Shown: positions 20,889-32,202 of the stretch, one piece after another | How positions within the stretch are numbered: position 1 is the first letter of the stretch | Layout of the letters: every line of letters starts with the position of its first letter | Source of the DNA: Fistulifera solaris | Taxonomy: Eukaryota; Bacillariophyta; Bacillariophyceae; Naviculales; Stauroneidaceae | NCBI GenBank assembly: GCA_030295235.1 | Contig: AP026124.1 | Location: 434,001 to 498,000 of the forward strand | Reading direction: 5' to 3' | DNA: 64,000 nucleotides | Made by a program: the position numbers and the translations under genes | The notes under the pieces: model-generated | Databases searched by the model: none | Seen by the model: only the letters and a program-made list of their open reading frames with translations | What the model was told of the DNA's origin: nothing

Positions 20889-23800
20889 ATGGTGAAGCCA
20901 CCTAAAACGATGCAGCCTGAGGCTATCAACCTGGAAAAAGCGGGTCGGTCGCAGAACGCGTCTTTTGGTGAAGACAGTTTTCGCAATTACATGGCACGCA
21001 AGATTGATATGCAACGTCAACAATTCGGTTTGATCTTGCCACCACCTCCTCCAGAATCTCAAGAGTTGAAGAAAGGTCTGAAAAGAAGAGTGTCATTTTC
21101 CGTGGATGTCAAAGACAAGAAGGAAAAGAAGAGAAAAAAAGTCGGGTATACAAAGCGTTCTCAAAAGGTTGCAACGGCGACACGGAAGCAGACGGAAACG
21201 GAAGCGTGCGGACATTACAGAGGACGACCAACACGACAATTCATTTCTTGAAGACGATGTTGAGGAATTTATAGACGAGACTGCTGCCAAGTCTCCCGCA
21301 TCTGACGAGATCGAATCAAGTGACTGCGAAACTCAAATGCACAAACTTAATATCGAGGCACGCAAAGACCTTTTCTTCCGAGGTATTGTAGTTATGGTCA
21401 ACGGCTATACAGATCCGGATGCCGAAAGCATACAAAGAATGCTCCACAAGCATGGTGGAGATCTGGAAAAATACGAAACGAGTAGAATTACACATATCAT
21501 TGCTGAGCGTTTGTCGACTGCCAAAGCCAACATTTACAAAAAGCAGCGGAAGCCAACACCCGTTTGTTATCCGACCTGGATCGTTGATTGCGTGAAAGCT
21601 CAGTCTTTGCTTCCTTATGGCCCCTACCTTATCAAGGAAGTGCGGGAACAGTTTGCGACGAACGGGAGCATCGCTGACCTTTTTCGTCGGGTTGAGGAGA
21701 ATAAGGTGTCTCGCGATGGTTGTTCTGTCCAGAGGGGCGACTCGTCTTTAAGCTCACCATCGAGCGTTGTGAAGAAAGGAGAACTATTGGTAGACGAGAC
21801 TTCACAGTATCATTCATTCACTGTTTCACCAGTGGGCGAAAGCTTGGAGACCCTACAGCACGAGTCCTCCGCGTATCGCGAAGACGTATTTAGCCAGTCT
21901 CAGGACACGTACACACTGATGAATGGTCTTGACAGCGCAGACTTTCCAGTTGATGAGAGTGATCGAGTTGATTCTTCGTTGAAAGTTACAGATAATGTGA
22001 CCGAATTCCGAGTTGATCAGCGGATAGTAGATGTTCCTAGAGTCATTAATGAAGGACTCTCGAACGAAAACAGTCACGACATTGTTTCCGGAATAGCTGC
22101 AAATTCATCAAAAAAAGACAGCAAGCATATCAACGGCCGTATTCGAACAGTGGGAACGGACCCTGACTTCTTGGAGTCGTTTTTTCTGCTTCTCGGTTGA
22201 GTTTCATTGGCAGCTTCAAGCAGAGAGTTCGCAACACCTCCACTCTTCAAAATGAAAAGAAAGTGAATCAGCAACGCTATGTACTTCACATTGATATGGA
22301 TTGCTTCTTCGCCGCTGTTGCTTTGCGGAACTATCCGGCGTATCAGGATAAGCCAGTCGTCATCTCTCATTTCGGAATTTCTCCTGGCACTAACGAGCCG
22401 GTCGATGAGGTGACTGCTACATCGACGTCGGAATGTGCCACATGTAATTATCATGCTCGGAAGTTTGGTATTAAGAAGGGAATGTACCTGGGTCAAGCAA
22501 AGCAGCTTTGCCCCGATTTAGTTGTTCTCAAGTATGACTTCGAGGGGTACGAAGAGGTTTCTCAGCAAGTGACAGATATCCTCGAAGAGCAAGCCGATTT
22601 ATATTTTGGTAACTTGGAACAAGTCTCTTGTGATGAGGCTTTCCTTGAGATTTTTTTTGGAAGTAAGCGACGAGTCGAGGCAGAAGGTGGCAGTCATAGC
22701 AGAATCGATTCGCACAAGTATATTCGACGTCACAGGTTGTACTGCAACAGTTGGAGTTGGGTACAATAAATTCCTTGCAAAGCTAGCGACTGACAAAGTA
22801 AAACCAAACAGGTCCTTTGTTGTTGATAATCCACACGACCTGCTCAAAGAACTGAAACTTCGCGACCTCCACGGTATCGGCTACAAGCTAGAACGCAAAC
22901 TAGAGGAGGAACAACTCGTGACTGTGCAAGATGTTTGGGACTTGGGAAAAGAGGCTGAAGGTGAACTAATCAGAGTTCTTGGACCGGGGATGGGAAAAAA
23001 GATATGGCTCTTTTGCAAAGGGATAGATGACCGTCCTGTACAACCGGCAGAGCGGAAGACAATTGGGGCTGAGGTAAGATTGATATTGCTGCCTAATAAA
23101 AAGTTTACAAGCTGCTAACAAGGGTTTTTATTGAAAAGTGCAATTATGGTGTTCGTTTCAATGGCCCCTACGGAGTCGATCATATGATGAAAGGACTGGC
23201 GAAAGAAGTTGCAAGGCGAATGGCTCATGTTGGCGTTAAAGGGTCAAAAGTTTCGCTGAAGTTAAAACAACGGAAACAAGGCGCCCCGCCCCGCCGAAGT
23301 TTCTTGGTCACGGAAGCTGCCATAACTTATCCCGATGCTGTGAAGTCCCGTTCGATGCAGTAACGCGGGATAGCGAGGTACTTTTTCACTGTGGAATGAA
23401 GCTACTCGATGAGATGTGCGTAAATCGAGATGATATCAGAGGAATGGGGTATGTACCAGGTTTGTGCCTTTTATATCCGCTTTCACTTTCCTGACATTTT
23501 TTTTGTAGAATAATTGTTAGCAAATTGGTTCGTGACAATACCGAAGTGATTGACTTGCGAACAAGGATTGAGCCATCCATCCTTGATTACTTCAAGAATC
23601 CCCATATTGAAGTGTCCGCTAACGATACTGGTGAGAGGGAAGCTGCCAATCTGAGAAATAGCCCGACATCGAGCGAAGATATTTCTGTCGTTGCGGTCCA
23701 TCACCCTCCCACAGATGCAGATTGTGACATCGATATTCCTTCTCTTAGTCAGCTTCACTTAAGCCAAGTCAATCAGCTCCCCAGTCCCATGAGACAGACG

Positions 23801-24484
23801 ATTTTATCAAAAGTAGATGCAGCAAACAAGGAGCGGAAAATTACTGATGAGAGAAATGCCATTTCCTCCAGAGACGCCCGCTTACTCCAGACAGACATGC
23901 GCCGTATGATGAAGCTTGCTGCTGTTAAAAGTGGCGACCAAAGTATATTGGGATCGTCAGACCTTGGAGTCTCCATGACACAGCTTGAAAGCCTCCCACT
24001 CGAGCTGCAGCTTCAACTTGCGAATGGCGACGACAGGCCGATCGGATTAGTACCGAGGAAGACTCGAAACACTTCGGACCTTTCCAGACCTGTTAGATCA
24101 AAATTTGGAGCTCTAGCGTCTGACCAATCTATTACTGAATTCGACGCAGAGGTCATTGCTGTGGACTCTGACAGTGATGATCCATCTGTTCCGTTGACGG
24201 TGAGAAGGCAAAGCTTCTACCAAGAAAATGTCAAGCCTCTGATGATTTTTATGGACGAGAACAGTAGTAACAACGAAGAAGCTGTCAATCAAGTGCTGGA
24301 GTTCTTTCATGTTGTCATCGCTGAGGAAGAACGTCATCAAGAAGCAGTTGTACTTCTTCGAAGTATCAGGAGGCGCAAGGATAGTTGGAGCGCTTACCCG
24401 TTCAATCAGATTCTTGATGAACTTAACAGCTCCATGAAGCGAACATTCGGATATAGTCTAGATCGCCAAATGCTTGAATACTAA
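20889..24484 (+). CDS. REV1: DNA repair protein REV1 (BRCT + Y-family polymerase)
   Basis: Translesion deoxycytidyl transferase and scaffold of the REV1/Pol zeta pathway, in the nucleus. Order: basic N-terminus; BRCT domain (GIVVMVNGYTDPDAESIQRM ... PTWIVDCVKAQ); the linker GTDPDFLESFF then SFIGSFKQRV; Y-family palm (VLHIDMDCFFAAVAL with metal Asp residues, YHARKFGIKKGM, SCDEAFLEI); little finger; and a C-terminal half with a UBM-like helix (MTQLESLPLELQLQL) and a REV1 C-terminal domain. Introns are 23074-23138 and 23449-23508. Four single-base breaks sit in runs: the A7 near 21136 (probable), T6 at 22170-22175 (one short), T8 at 22651-22658 (one too many) and C4 at 23289-23292 (one short). 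Restored length is about 1156 residues. Catalytic residues are intact. Confidence 0.92.
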
Positions 24485-24514
24485 TGTATATTAAAATGTA
24501 TTCTTATAAACCGC

Positions 24515-26203
24515 TTAATTTTGTCCTTGCTTTTCTAACCACTTTCGCGCGATGGCTTCGCGTAGCTTCTCTTCCTGCCTTATTCTTTTGTTCCGCTGAA
24601 ACTTTCTCCAGTAAGAGCCATCATCGTTGGGATGGACCACCTCAATGCTCTTCGTCTCCTCGTTTACCAAAACAAGCGCTGTTCCATTTTCTACAACCAT
24701 GACGGTGCGACCGCCCAACGATTTTTGATTGACGACTATTCCCAGCGGCGACAAAGTTTCGGCGTCATACTCCACTAACTGTCCTTGATGTAGCCCAATC
24801 ACTTTACCATCCGCCATGTGCCACCAGCAAACCTTTGAATTGACGGACGCAGCATCGGCGATCGAACCATCCGGCGTCTCGAGGTAGCATCTGTAGAAAA
24901 AAATCGTTTAGTCAGCGTGCGTTATAAATCCGTCGCATAAAACAGTTTTCTCTGCGCTTACCCATCTTCTTCACGCGGAACTATGATTGTCACAATATCA
25001 CAGGACGTGAGCTCCAAACACAGAAATAAGAGAGAATTTCTCATCAATATACTCACCATATGCTTGAAACCAATTGTCGCGATCTGCCTCCTCAACCGGC
25101 TGATTCCATTTCATTTCGTCTGTTAGAAGATCTATTTCTACATCAACTCGAACATTGACATCTTCAGGCGTGCTCAGATGATGATTAATACTATAGATCC
25201 GCAAGCGTTGTTCATTTCCTTGTATCAATCTGGTTTGTCGACTCCCCTCTCGAGTGCTGGCAGGCCCCATGACTCCAACTTGAACAAATGTACACGATCC
25301 TACCTTCGAAATAGAATCCGGATAATCATGGGATAAATGAAAATGCCCCGAGAACCACAGTTTTATTTGTGGATTGTCTTTTATTGTCCGAATGAATACA
25401 TTCCGATTATCGGAGCAGTGATTTAACCAAGCACAACCGTTCGTGACGTGCACGTTTTGCAGAACTCGCAAGCCACTCCCCATAATAGGAGCATGTGAAG
25501 CCACAAGAATCTTCCATCCCTCGGACGCCGGATGCTCCTGGACTGTTTGGACGAACCATTGTACTTGATCGTCGTCAATGTGGACTTCGTGCGAAGAATA
25601 TGGCGCATCACGGAAGCGAACAGTCGAGATTCCCATTAATACCGTCTTTTCACCGATGTAGCGCTTGAAGTATGGAGTTTCGAGGTGAAAGCAATCCATC
25701 CAAGCTTTTAGATTTTCTTCATCGGATGCAAACTCATCGAGTCCTTCCAAATCATGGTTCCCTGTCACCAGATTGTAGGGCATTTGAAAACCATCCAAAA
25801 ATTCCTTGGCCATTTGAAAGCTAAGAACCGTTCCAGCATCGCCCGGTTCGTGTCGAATATCTTTTCTACCCAAATCACCCAGTGATACCATGAACGTATT
25901 GAGCCAGTCTCCTTGCTGTTTGTACTTCCAAAGCAATTCCAGTTGATCGGAAGATAAATCCCCAGCACGAGTGTTTTGCAAGGAGTCAATCGTTTCTTTC
26001 ACCGACATGGAGGAAGGTGACATCAAAGATAGCTTCTGACACGCATTCTTGCAATCCTGTCTCGCTTGATAATGACTTGTCATATCATCTTCCATGTGCA
26101 AGTCTCCAAGCACCAGCAGATTCCATGTATCACGGATCCGCACCGACGGAGTGGCCAACGCGTGCGCAGTGTGCACACAAAAGAGGAACGCCAAGCAGCG
26201 CAT
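24515..26203 (-). CDS. calcineurin-like metallophosphoesterase with conserved C-terminal extension
   Basis: Secretory-route metallophosphoesterase. A signal peptide (MRCLAFLFCVHTAHALATP) is followed by the dinuclear-metal motifs LLVLGDLHMEDD, VSLGDLGRKDI, VTGNHDLEG, LVASHAPI and FSGHFHLSH. After YGEYIDEKFSL a single-base break near 25012-25018 (one G too many in a GG would fit) leads into ELTSCDIVTIIVPREEDG. An intron (plus 24891-24961, donor GTAAGC, 71 bp) then leads to a C-terminal block (CYLETPDGSIADAASVNS, ADGKVIGLHQGQLVEYD) ending in a basic helix (WRKFQRNKRIRQEEKL). Read as one gene the product is about 538 residues. The alternative is two genes, with the phosphatase ending at 24998; but the 24515-24890 exon has no upstream start of its own and lines up with the splice. 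The substrate is unknown. Confidence 0.8.
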
Positions 26204-26960
26204 TGTATTGAGTCAACAGCGTCTCTTCCTTTGTAATCGAATATACTATTGAAAAACGAATAGTGGGCACCAGCAATAAGGCAGACGTTTATTTTAGTAG
26301 TAGTAGAATGCAAACGTGCGTGTCTTTTCGAGAATTGCCTCGTGACTGAAAATTCAGACCGGAATGCAGTCATGGTTTTTGCTCCTGAATTGACACTTCG
26401 ATCAATAGTAAAATGGAAACGAGCAAATGCCGCTAAAGCCTGGAGTTGTGTCTACGATAGGAAAAACTATTGTAGCTTATAACGCAGCAGAACTATCGAA
26501 GCTTATATATATAGAGTTCTAGCCAGGAAAATAGGCGACACTACAAATATACAAGGACTTGTAGTGGTCACTGAAAGACAAAAAAATCCTGAAGGCTGTT
26601 CGACGCAAAGAACTGATGCGCACCTTGCTACATGCTGCGAAAATAATTGGATAATATTCAAAAGAGTAATTGGAGCTCGACAGACTACAAGCTAAGAGAA
26701 AAGCGAACACTCCGGACTCCGGACGCGTAGTTTAGTTTAGTGAAAGTTCGCGACGATTTTTTCACTCGGTACAGTACCTGGATTAGGGGTCAAGATTTCA
26801 GTCCTTCCGCCCATCCGCGCATGCGCACCTTGACCCCGCATTTTGAAAAAAGCAATGCGACATGCGACGCATGCAGAAAGCAATAACGAACAAGAATTGT
26901 TTGAGAGACACGTGAGAATTCGTTTTACTTTATCAGCAAACCCTCGTCCTATACATCAAA
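26204..26960. other. divergent promoter region with palindromes
   Basis: Bidirectional spacer between the metallophosphoesterase (minus) and the phospholipid fusion gene (plus). It holds a 9-base inverted repeat (26786-26794 and 26829-26837) enclosing the perfect palindrome GCGCATGCGC at 26817-26826, and a GGTACAGTACC stretch just before it. No credible coding region. Confidence 0.5.
26786..26837. promoter_or_regulatory. inverted repeat GGGGTCAAG...CTTGACCCC, possible operator
   Basis: Perfect 9-base arms with a 34-base spacer containing the palindrome GCGCATGCGC, about 125 bases upstream of the phospholipid fusion gene start. Such symmetry suits a dimeric DNA-binding protein; this is inferred from sequence only. 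Confidence 0.4.
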
Positions 26961-28513
26961 ATGAGCTCTTCCGTTTCTTTAAATGGAAACGGTAGTAGCC
27001 ATCATGCCGACTTTGGCAAAGCAATACTTGCTACGGAAGGCTGGCTCGAGCTTTTTCTCACACCCGCCGAGAAGTACAACTTTAGCAAGTGGAATGAGGT
27101 CGTCAAGGACAAGTCATTGGTGCATTCGTTTACGCGTAAACTCTTTGAATACCTTGCAAAGTATCTTCCCGATAATTTGGCGCCGACCTTGCTGACATTT
27201 TCGGGACTCGTCTGCCTTAGTCAAACTTGGTATTTGGCTTACACGTATCAACACATTCATCCGACTGCTTCAACGTGGTTTTCTATGATTGGTATTACGA
27301 TATTCTTCGTCATTAGTTCCCTCTACGGTCCTCATGCTGATCTTATGCGACAGCATACGTCTCTCTCGGATCTCTTCAAGTACGCTTGCGATTCGGCGAG
27401 TGCCGTGTTTCTCACTTTATTGACCGTGCAATCGTTAGGAGGAGACACCTTAGAATTGCAATGGTATGCCGTGCAAGCGGTGCAGCTCGTCTTGTTTTTG
27501 AAGCACCTATCGGCGTTTCGGCGAAAAGCGGGATTGCGGTATCATTTGGGGGCTGGGCCGGGTGAGGTTTTGGTTACTTGTGTCGGTTGCTTGGCCTTGC
27601 GAGCTATTTTTGGCCTCTCGCTTCTCAAGGAAATCGTCGGTACAATATGGGATGCGTACAGTCCACTGCAATTGACGGGAAACGAGTGCATGCGCATTCT
27701 TTATTACGGTCTTCTTGTCAGTAGCCTGATCAATTCGTACTTTCTGAAAAGCGGCTGGACCAAATTCGGACTCTTGACGAGTCTCAGTATGCGATTGATT
27801 CCCGCCTTGCTACTCCATTTCGGTATGGAGCCTTCCCCTTGACGACAGCGGATGTGATCTGCGACGGTCTCTTCATGTCGGTCCTTACTACCGATATCGC
27901 GTTAGCGAAAATGGCGGGTCGTGAATTGCATCCTTGGGTCGTGCTCATGAGTTTGGCAGCCGTGCTCAGTCATAGCATCATCTTGACTCTCGTGTCCATC
28001 TACTTTGTCGGTGTCTTTTCCGATCTTTGCTTTTACTTGAACTTGCCGTTGCTCACGGTTTGCCGCAATGTATACTGCGACGGAGTCTACGACCTTTGCC
28101 ACATTGGGCACAAGCGGGCCTTTCAAAACGCTCTACAACTAGGGAACCGACTGTTTGTGGGTGTGGTCGGCGATAAAGATGCTTCGGAGTATAAGAGACC
28201 GCCGATTATGAGTGCGAAGGAACGATGCGCCGAAGTTGAGGCATGCAAAGCTGTAACAAAAGTGATACCAGATGCTCCTTGCTTTGGCCTTACACAAGAA
28301 TTCTTAGATGAACACCAGATTCACGTGGTCGCCTTTGGTGAGGAGTATCTCGAAAAATACCCCGATCCAAAAGATGATCCGTACTATGGGTATGTTCGAC
28401 AGATTGGAATTGGTGTCCCGGTGCCTCGAACTCATGCTCTGAGTACTTCGGATTTGATCGCAAGAATCCAGAAGATCTCCGCGGATTCCCTCAAGAAGAA
28501 ATCACCAACCTAG
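26961..28513 (+). CDS. degenerate CDP-alcohol phosphotransferase fused to a cytidylyltransferase
   Basis: One protein of about 517 residues, broken by one base. A choline/ethanolamine-phosphotransferase-like membrane domain (NLAPTLLTFSGLVCLSQTW, several helices) is followed by a cytidylyltransferase domain with both CTP motifs: HIGH in CDGVYDLCHIGHKRAF, and RTHALSTSD. The C-terminal part should convert phosphoethanolamine or phosphocholine plus CTP to the CDP-alcohol for PE/PC synthesis at the ER. In the first domain the CDP-alcohol signature D(x)2DG(x)2AR(x)8G(x)3D(x)3D is degenerate: three of four Asp are lost (Ser119, Tyr122, Lys140; Asp144 kept), and the Arg is Asp127 and second Gly Ser136. 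It probably acts as an anchor or channel partner. The break is at C4 27835-27838; one more C joins GMEPSP to LTTADVICDGLF. No intron is seen. Confidence 0.85.
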
Positions 28514-28935
28514 GCAATTTTTTTGGAACAAAGACTTGTTGCTGACTAAAGAACACGAAAAGGACAAGACGCTAGCGTAATATTCCTCTTGACGCTGCAT
28601 CGTCAGACGCAGCGCTGTGAAAACTACTTTTTTGTCGAGAACAAATACGTAGAATCAAATCTAATAAACATCACGATTTTGGAAGCTTGATTTAAGGGAG
28701 ATCGCAGTCATCGTAATTCGAGTTCGCCATCGAACGAACATAAAAACAAACGTCAAGCCCTCAAGTATTCCAAGCACAGTTCTGGCTTTCCAAACACAAA
28801 TATCAAAACAAGCAAATCCAACAGACTATTTTAAGCTAATTGATGCATGTTGTTTTTATCTTGCAATATCGAGACGATACAAAACAATCAGGTTCCAATC
28901 GAGCATTGGTTCAATTCTGTAAATAAGCCGATCGT
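28514..28935. other. convergent 3' flanks
   Basis: Shared 3' region of the phospholipid fusion gene and eS30. It holds a small GCTGC...GCAGC inverted repeat near 28595-28612. Nothing else is seen. Confidence 0.35.
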
Positions 28936-29139
28936 TTATTTCATCTTATCGGCATTGCTGTTAGGTCCCACTCGCTTTCCACCCATTCCGGTGGCAACAT
29001 TGACGTATCGTCGGTTGTATTGAAGGCGCTTCTTGGCGCGTCCTCGAGGCAATACCTTCTTATCCTCCTGCTTCTCAACCTTTGGGGTTTGTCCCTTTAC
29101 TTTACCAGCGCGAGCCAACGAACCGTGAACCTTTCCCAT
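28936..29139 (-). CDS. RPS30: 40S ribosomal protein eS30
   Basis: Small-subunit ribosomal protein of 67 residues: [41 protein letters not shown], and [10 protein letters not shown] at the end. There is no ubiquitin-like (FUBI) fusion at the N-terminus, unlike animals; the protein begins directly at the eS30 domain, as in yeast and plants. The gene lies divergent from the mitochondrial uS16 gene across a 570-base spacer. No intron is needed for the reading frame, whereas many eukaryotes have one early in this gene. Confidence 0.97.
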   Translation of the reverse strand: MGKVHGSLARAGKVKGQTPKVEKQEDKKVLPRGRAKKRLQYNRRYVNVATGMGGKRVGPNSNADKMK

Positions 29140-29710
29140 TTTGAATTATTTATTCAAATCACAACTATAAATGAAGCAGAAATGAAACGAAACAGCCAAT
29201 CGTGAGACAGAAGATTCACAAACAAAGTTGCACCGCGACAAAAAAAGCTATTTCGTTCGACTGTCTTTCCCGTAACCCGCGCTGCCCCACTTAAACAGCT
29301 AGTCTCATCTACACGACGGATTGCTCAACTTAACAGGCTCACGAGGACTCCAGTCGTCATGGTTGCTTACCTTCAGCTTTTTACCTTGCAACTTATACAG
29401 TTTTTCGCTGCTGCAATGGATTGCGGGACGTTTTAGTAACAGCGGTAAATCGCTACCGTCTTTCATTCGTCCGCAAATCGCTACGAAAACCGCTACGATG
29501 CGAATGCCTTGATATTTCCCTAAACCTTACTACTACTTACCAGTACCAGTACCAGGTACTTTATGTACCAACAAAACGCACTGGCATCCCATTGATTACA
29601 CAATGCAAAACACTCCTTCATCAAAACTTGTCTGCGTTGATTGTTGATAAATATATCCAAGTAATCTTGTTAACAATTACTCGTTCATCCCTACTTTCTG
29701 ATAGAAAATA
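29140..29710. other. bidirectional promoter between two ribosomal protein genes
   Basis: Joins cytosolic eS30 and mitochondrial uS16. Contains repeated CAGTACCAGTACCAGGTAC-type GTACC elements near 29540-29575. No coding region is supported. Confidence 0.45.
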
Positions 29711-30028
29711 ATGGTGGTGCGCCTTCGCTTGCAAAGGTTCGGAAGAACACACTCGCCCTTTTATCGGATGGTGGCAGCCAACAACGAAGCACCGCGCGAT
29801 GGGAAGTTTCTGGATATTGTTGGTACTTACAACCCTATTGCGAATCGCGATGGCGTCAAGGAAATTCGACTAAAAACAGATAGACTCAAGTACTGGCTCT
29901 CGGTTGGTGCACAGCCCAGTGATCGAGTGTCTTGGATTTTAGGAAAATTTGGAATATTGCCTCCGCCACCGAAGAAATTCAGTCCACAAAAGATGGTTCC
30001 CAAGTCAGAACGCGAAAAGAAAAAGTAA
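29711..30028 (+). CDS. MRPS16: ribosomal protein uS16, mitochondrial
   Basis: Bacterial-type small-subunit protein of 105 residues: MVVRLRLQRFGRTHSPFYRM, then AANNEAPRDGKFLDIVGTYNP and LKYWLSVGAQPSDRV. The highly conserved RLQR.GR and GAQPSD motifs are intact. Diatom plastid genomes encode their own rps16, so a nuclear copy without a bipartite plastid signal is most likely mitochondrial. The mature-like N-terminus begins at Met1, as in many mitochondrial uS16 proteins that use internal targeting. A basic Pro-rich tail (GILPPPPKKFSPQK) is typical. Confidence 0.95.
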   Translation: MVVRLRLQRFGRTHSPFYRMVAANNEAPRDGKFLDIVGTYNPIANRDGVKEIRLKTDRLKYWLSVGAQPSDRVSWILGKFGILPPPPKKFSPQKMVPKSEREKKK

Positions 30029-30079
30029 TACTAAAAATAGCCTAGCGGATTTGTTTATAATTTTGTTGTTCTTGCTCGA

Positions 30080-31638
30080 TCATGATGATGATGGTGCCGT
30101 TTCTTCACACGGACTGATCGTTCCGCAAACCGGACAGCGGACAACTTGATATCGACTCGAGATTTGCAGCCTCTGACAGCAAGCTTGACAGCTAACAACC
30201 TGAATTGGAAAATGAGGGAAGGTCCAACTGTACCAAGCTGTGAAGAGTTCTGTATCCTCGGGGAATAGCTGTCCTGCACCTTTCGAACCACTCGAATCAG
30301 CACCAACATTGTTAGCAGTTTTATCGGGTGCATGACCTTTGTGAAGAGCCTCTCGAGCGGTAGTTTCAGCAAATGCATCTAATTTTGGAAGGTGACTTTC
30401 GAAGTGTTTTGTAGAATCACCTACGTCACTTTCGTCAATCAAGCTCATTCTCGCGCCCTCCCTGCGACTTTCGTTGTGACTTCGATGAGAGCCTTGGAAA
30501 ACTCTGCCTGAATCAGTAGTATTCTTACTGCCTTCATGTGTATTCAAATACTGATCGCCGGTAAAGTTGTTGCCGTGTAATCCGGTGCCTACTGATTGGT
30601 CATTGTTGAGTGGTATTCTTCCGTCAGAATCAAATGACGATCGAGCTGAGTGATTACCACAATCCACGCCGAATGGTTGAAACGATAAAGTTACGTCCAA
30701 CGTAGCTTCGCGTGGTGGTATTAGGTTTTCCTGATTGGTCCTTCTGATTGCGGGTGGCTGAAATTCGGTGTTCTTTTCAATAATTGCGTTGCTTTGATGA
30801 TTCGCGGAACGAAAAGTTGTGAGGTTCCGTTCTTCTTCAAAATTGCGCATTTGTCCTCGATAACGATCATTTCGCAATTCGTCGTCATCATCATGTGTAA
30901 GCGATGGTGTACCAGATATTTGACTCAATAAAATCATTTGTTCGCTGTCGAACTGTTTATGGAAGCGACGGGATACGGACCAAGATCCATTCAGCACGTC
31001 ATGCAGTTGCCTCGCCAGTATTTCATCGGTGTCCTGATCTGAATGTTGACTCTTGGATTCGCCTTTTCACTTTCCAAAAGTATATTTATTATTTCCGCTG
31101 TGGTTTGTGCAGCAAGCTCTGTTGGAAGAATGAACTCATTCTCTACGGTTCCATCGAATGGCGACCTATTGCATCTGCCCTGTTCTAAGTTCTGAAGAGG
31201 TTTCGCTGGGGTTGAATCCGATTTCGGGCTGGGCGGAAGCATATCGGAGTGCGACGAAGAATCCAGCAATGGTTTTCTTGAAAAGTAGTTCCTAGAGATG
31301 GGCTGCCTAAATACACCTTGTGGGTAGGCCGCTGGTTTTGCGTCGTCTGCTGAGTTCACTGAAATACTTCTAACAAGCTCACTGGTTTCTACATTGTCTT
31401 GTAGGCAGTTAATCAAAGACTGCGCTTCTTCGGCGTGTTCTTCTTGATATCGTTTCATCTCTTCATATAAAGATAAAGTTGGTTGGCGCGCTGCAGCTGC
31501 AGTGGGTGCTGGAATAGCATTCGCATTCGACGTTGACTCTATTTCCGACGTTCTAGCGATGAGCACTTCTGAGTTCTGCTGTTCCAGCTCTATCGGGTCT
31601 TCGCCTACGTCCATTTTTTTGCAGCAAGTGATACTCAT
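30080..31638 (-). CDS. protein with C-terminal zinc ribbon (LSD1-like), otherwise unknown
   Basis: About 519 residues in two frames. The N-terminal half is disordered with a short helical segment (SLYEEMKRYQEEHAEEAQSL) and a helix predicted over EFILPTELAAQTTAEIINIL. The C-terminus has a four-Cys zinc ribbon, VSCQACCQRLQISSRYQVVRC then PVCGTIS, resembling LSD1-type plant fingers (CxxC...CxxC). A single-base break near 31015-31022 (one C short) separates IQIRTP from DEILARQLHDVLN. Both halves lack another start or stop signal and the junction gives a continuous helix. It could be a zinc-binding regulator. Function unknown. Confidence 0.65.
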
Positions 31639-32202
31639 TCAATGATAGGGAAACAAGGATATGGGAGGACGATTCGCTTTCCTTTCGCACTTAAACAGCA
31701 AAAGACATCAAGCTATAAGAAGAAAAAATAAAATAATCGTCATCATCAGCCGCCGTCGTTTTCCCCTTTATCATCAGCACACGGCTTGACTGCAACGCGG
31801 GGTGTACCTAAATGGTTCGTGCTTCAGTCTTTTACGACACAATCGTAATACCGGTAAGGCTTGATTTTACAATAGCTCACTACTGTACTTTAGCTGCGCT
31901 TTTGCCCTTTGGCGAGACGCTACGAAAGCGAACCTTTATAGTTCTAAAAAGTACTTGACACAGAATGCAGAACACTTCTTTTCAAGAATGAATGACCATG
32001 ACCGCCGACCAATCGGCAAGTTAAAAAAATGTGCCTTCGTCCTTCTTCGTCACAACATGATGAAAGAGAAAGATGCAACAAAGCCACTTGGAAGCCATTT
32101 GTCTATAACTAATAATCAGATTCTCGCACACAGCATTGAATCCTCTACACTGCAGACTAGCAGAAACTCATCACATTTGATTGTTTTTGCCCCATACACA
32201 TA
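31639..32202. other. intergenic region
   Basis: Spacer between the zinc-ribbon gene (minus) and the LRR gene (plus). An 82-codon plus-strand frame at 31955 has no features. Nothing else is seen. Confidence 0.35.

Noticed and set aside
20889-24484. Several separate genes instead of one REV1
   Set aside because: BRCT, linker, palm, finger and C-terminal motifs follow the REV1 order, and each boundary is a one-base shift or a canonical intron.
27835-27845. Overlapping-stop/start (operon-like) pair of genes at the phospholipid locus
   Set aside because: Eukaryotic context; the downstream frame begins inside the membrane domain, and one C in the C4 run gives a continuous protein.
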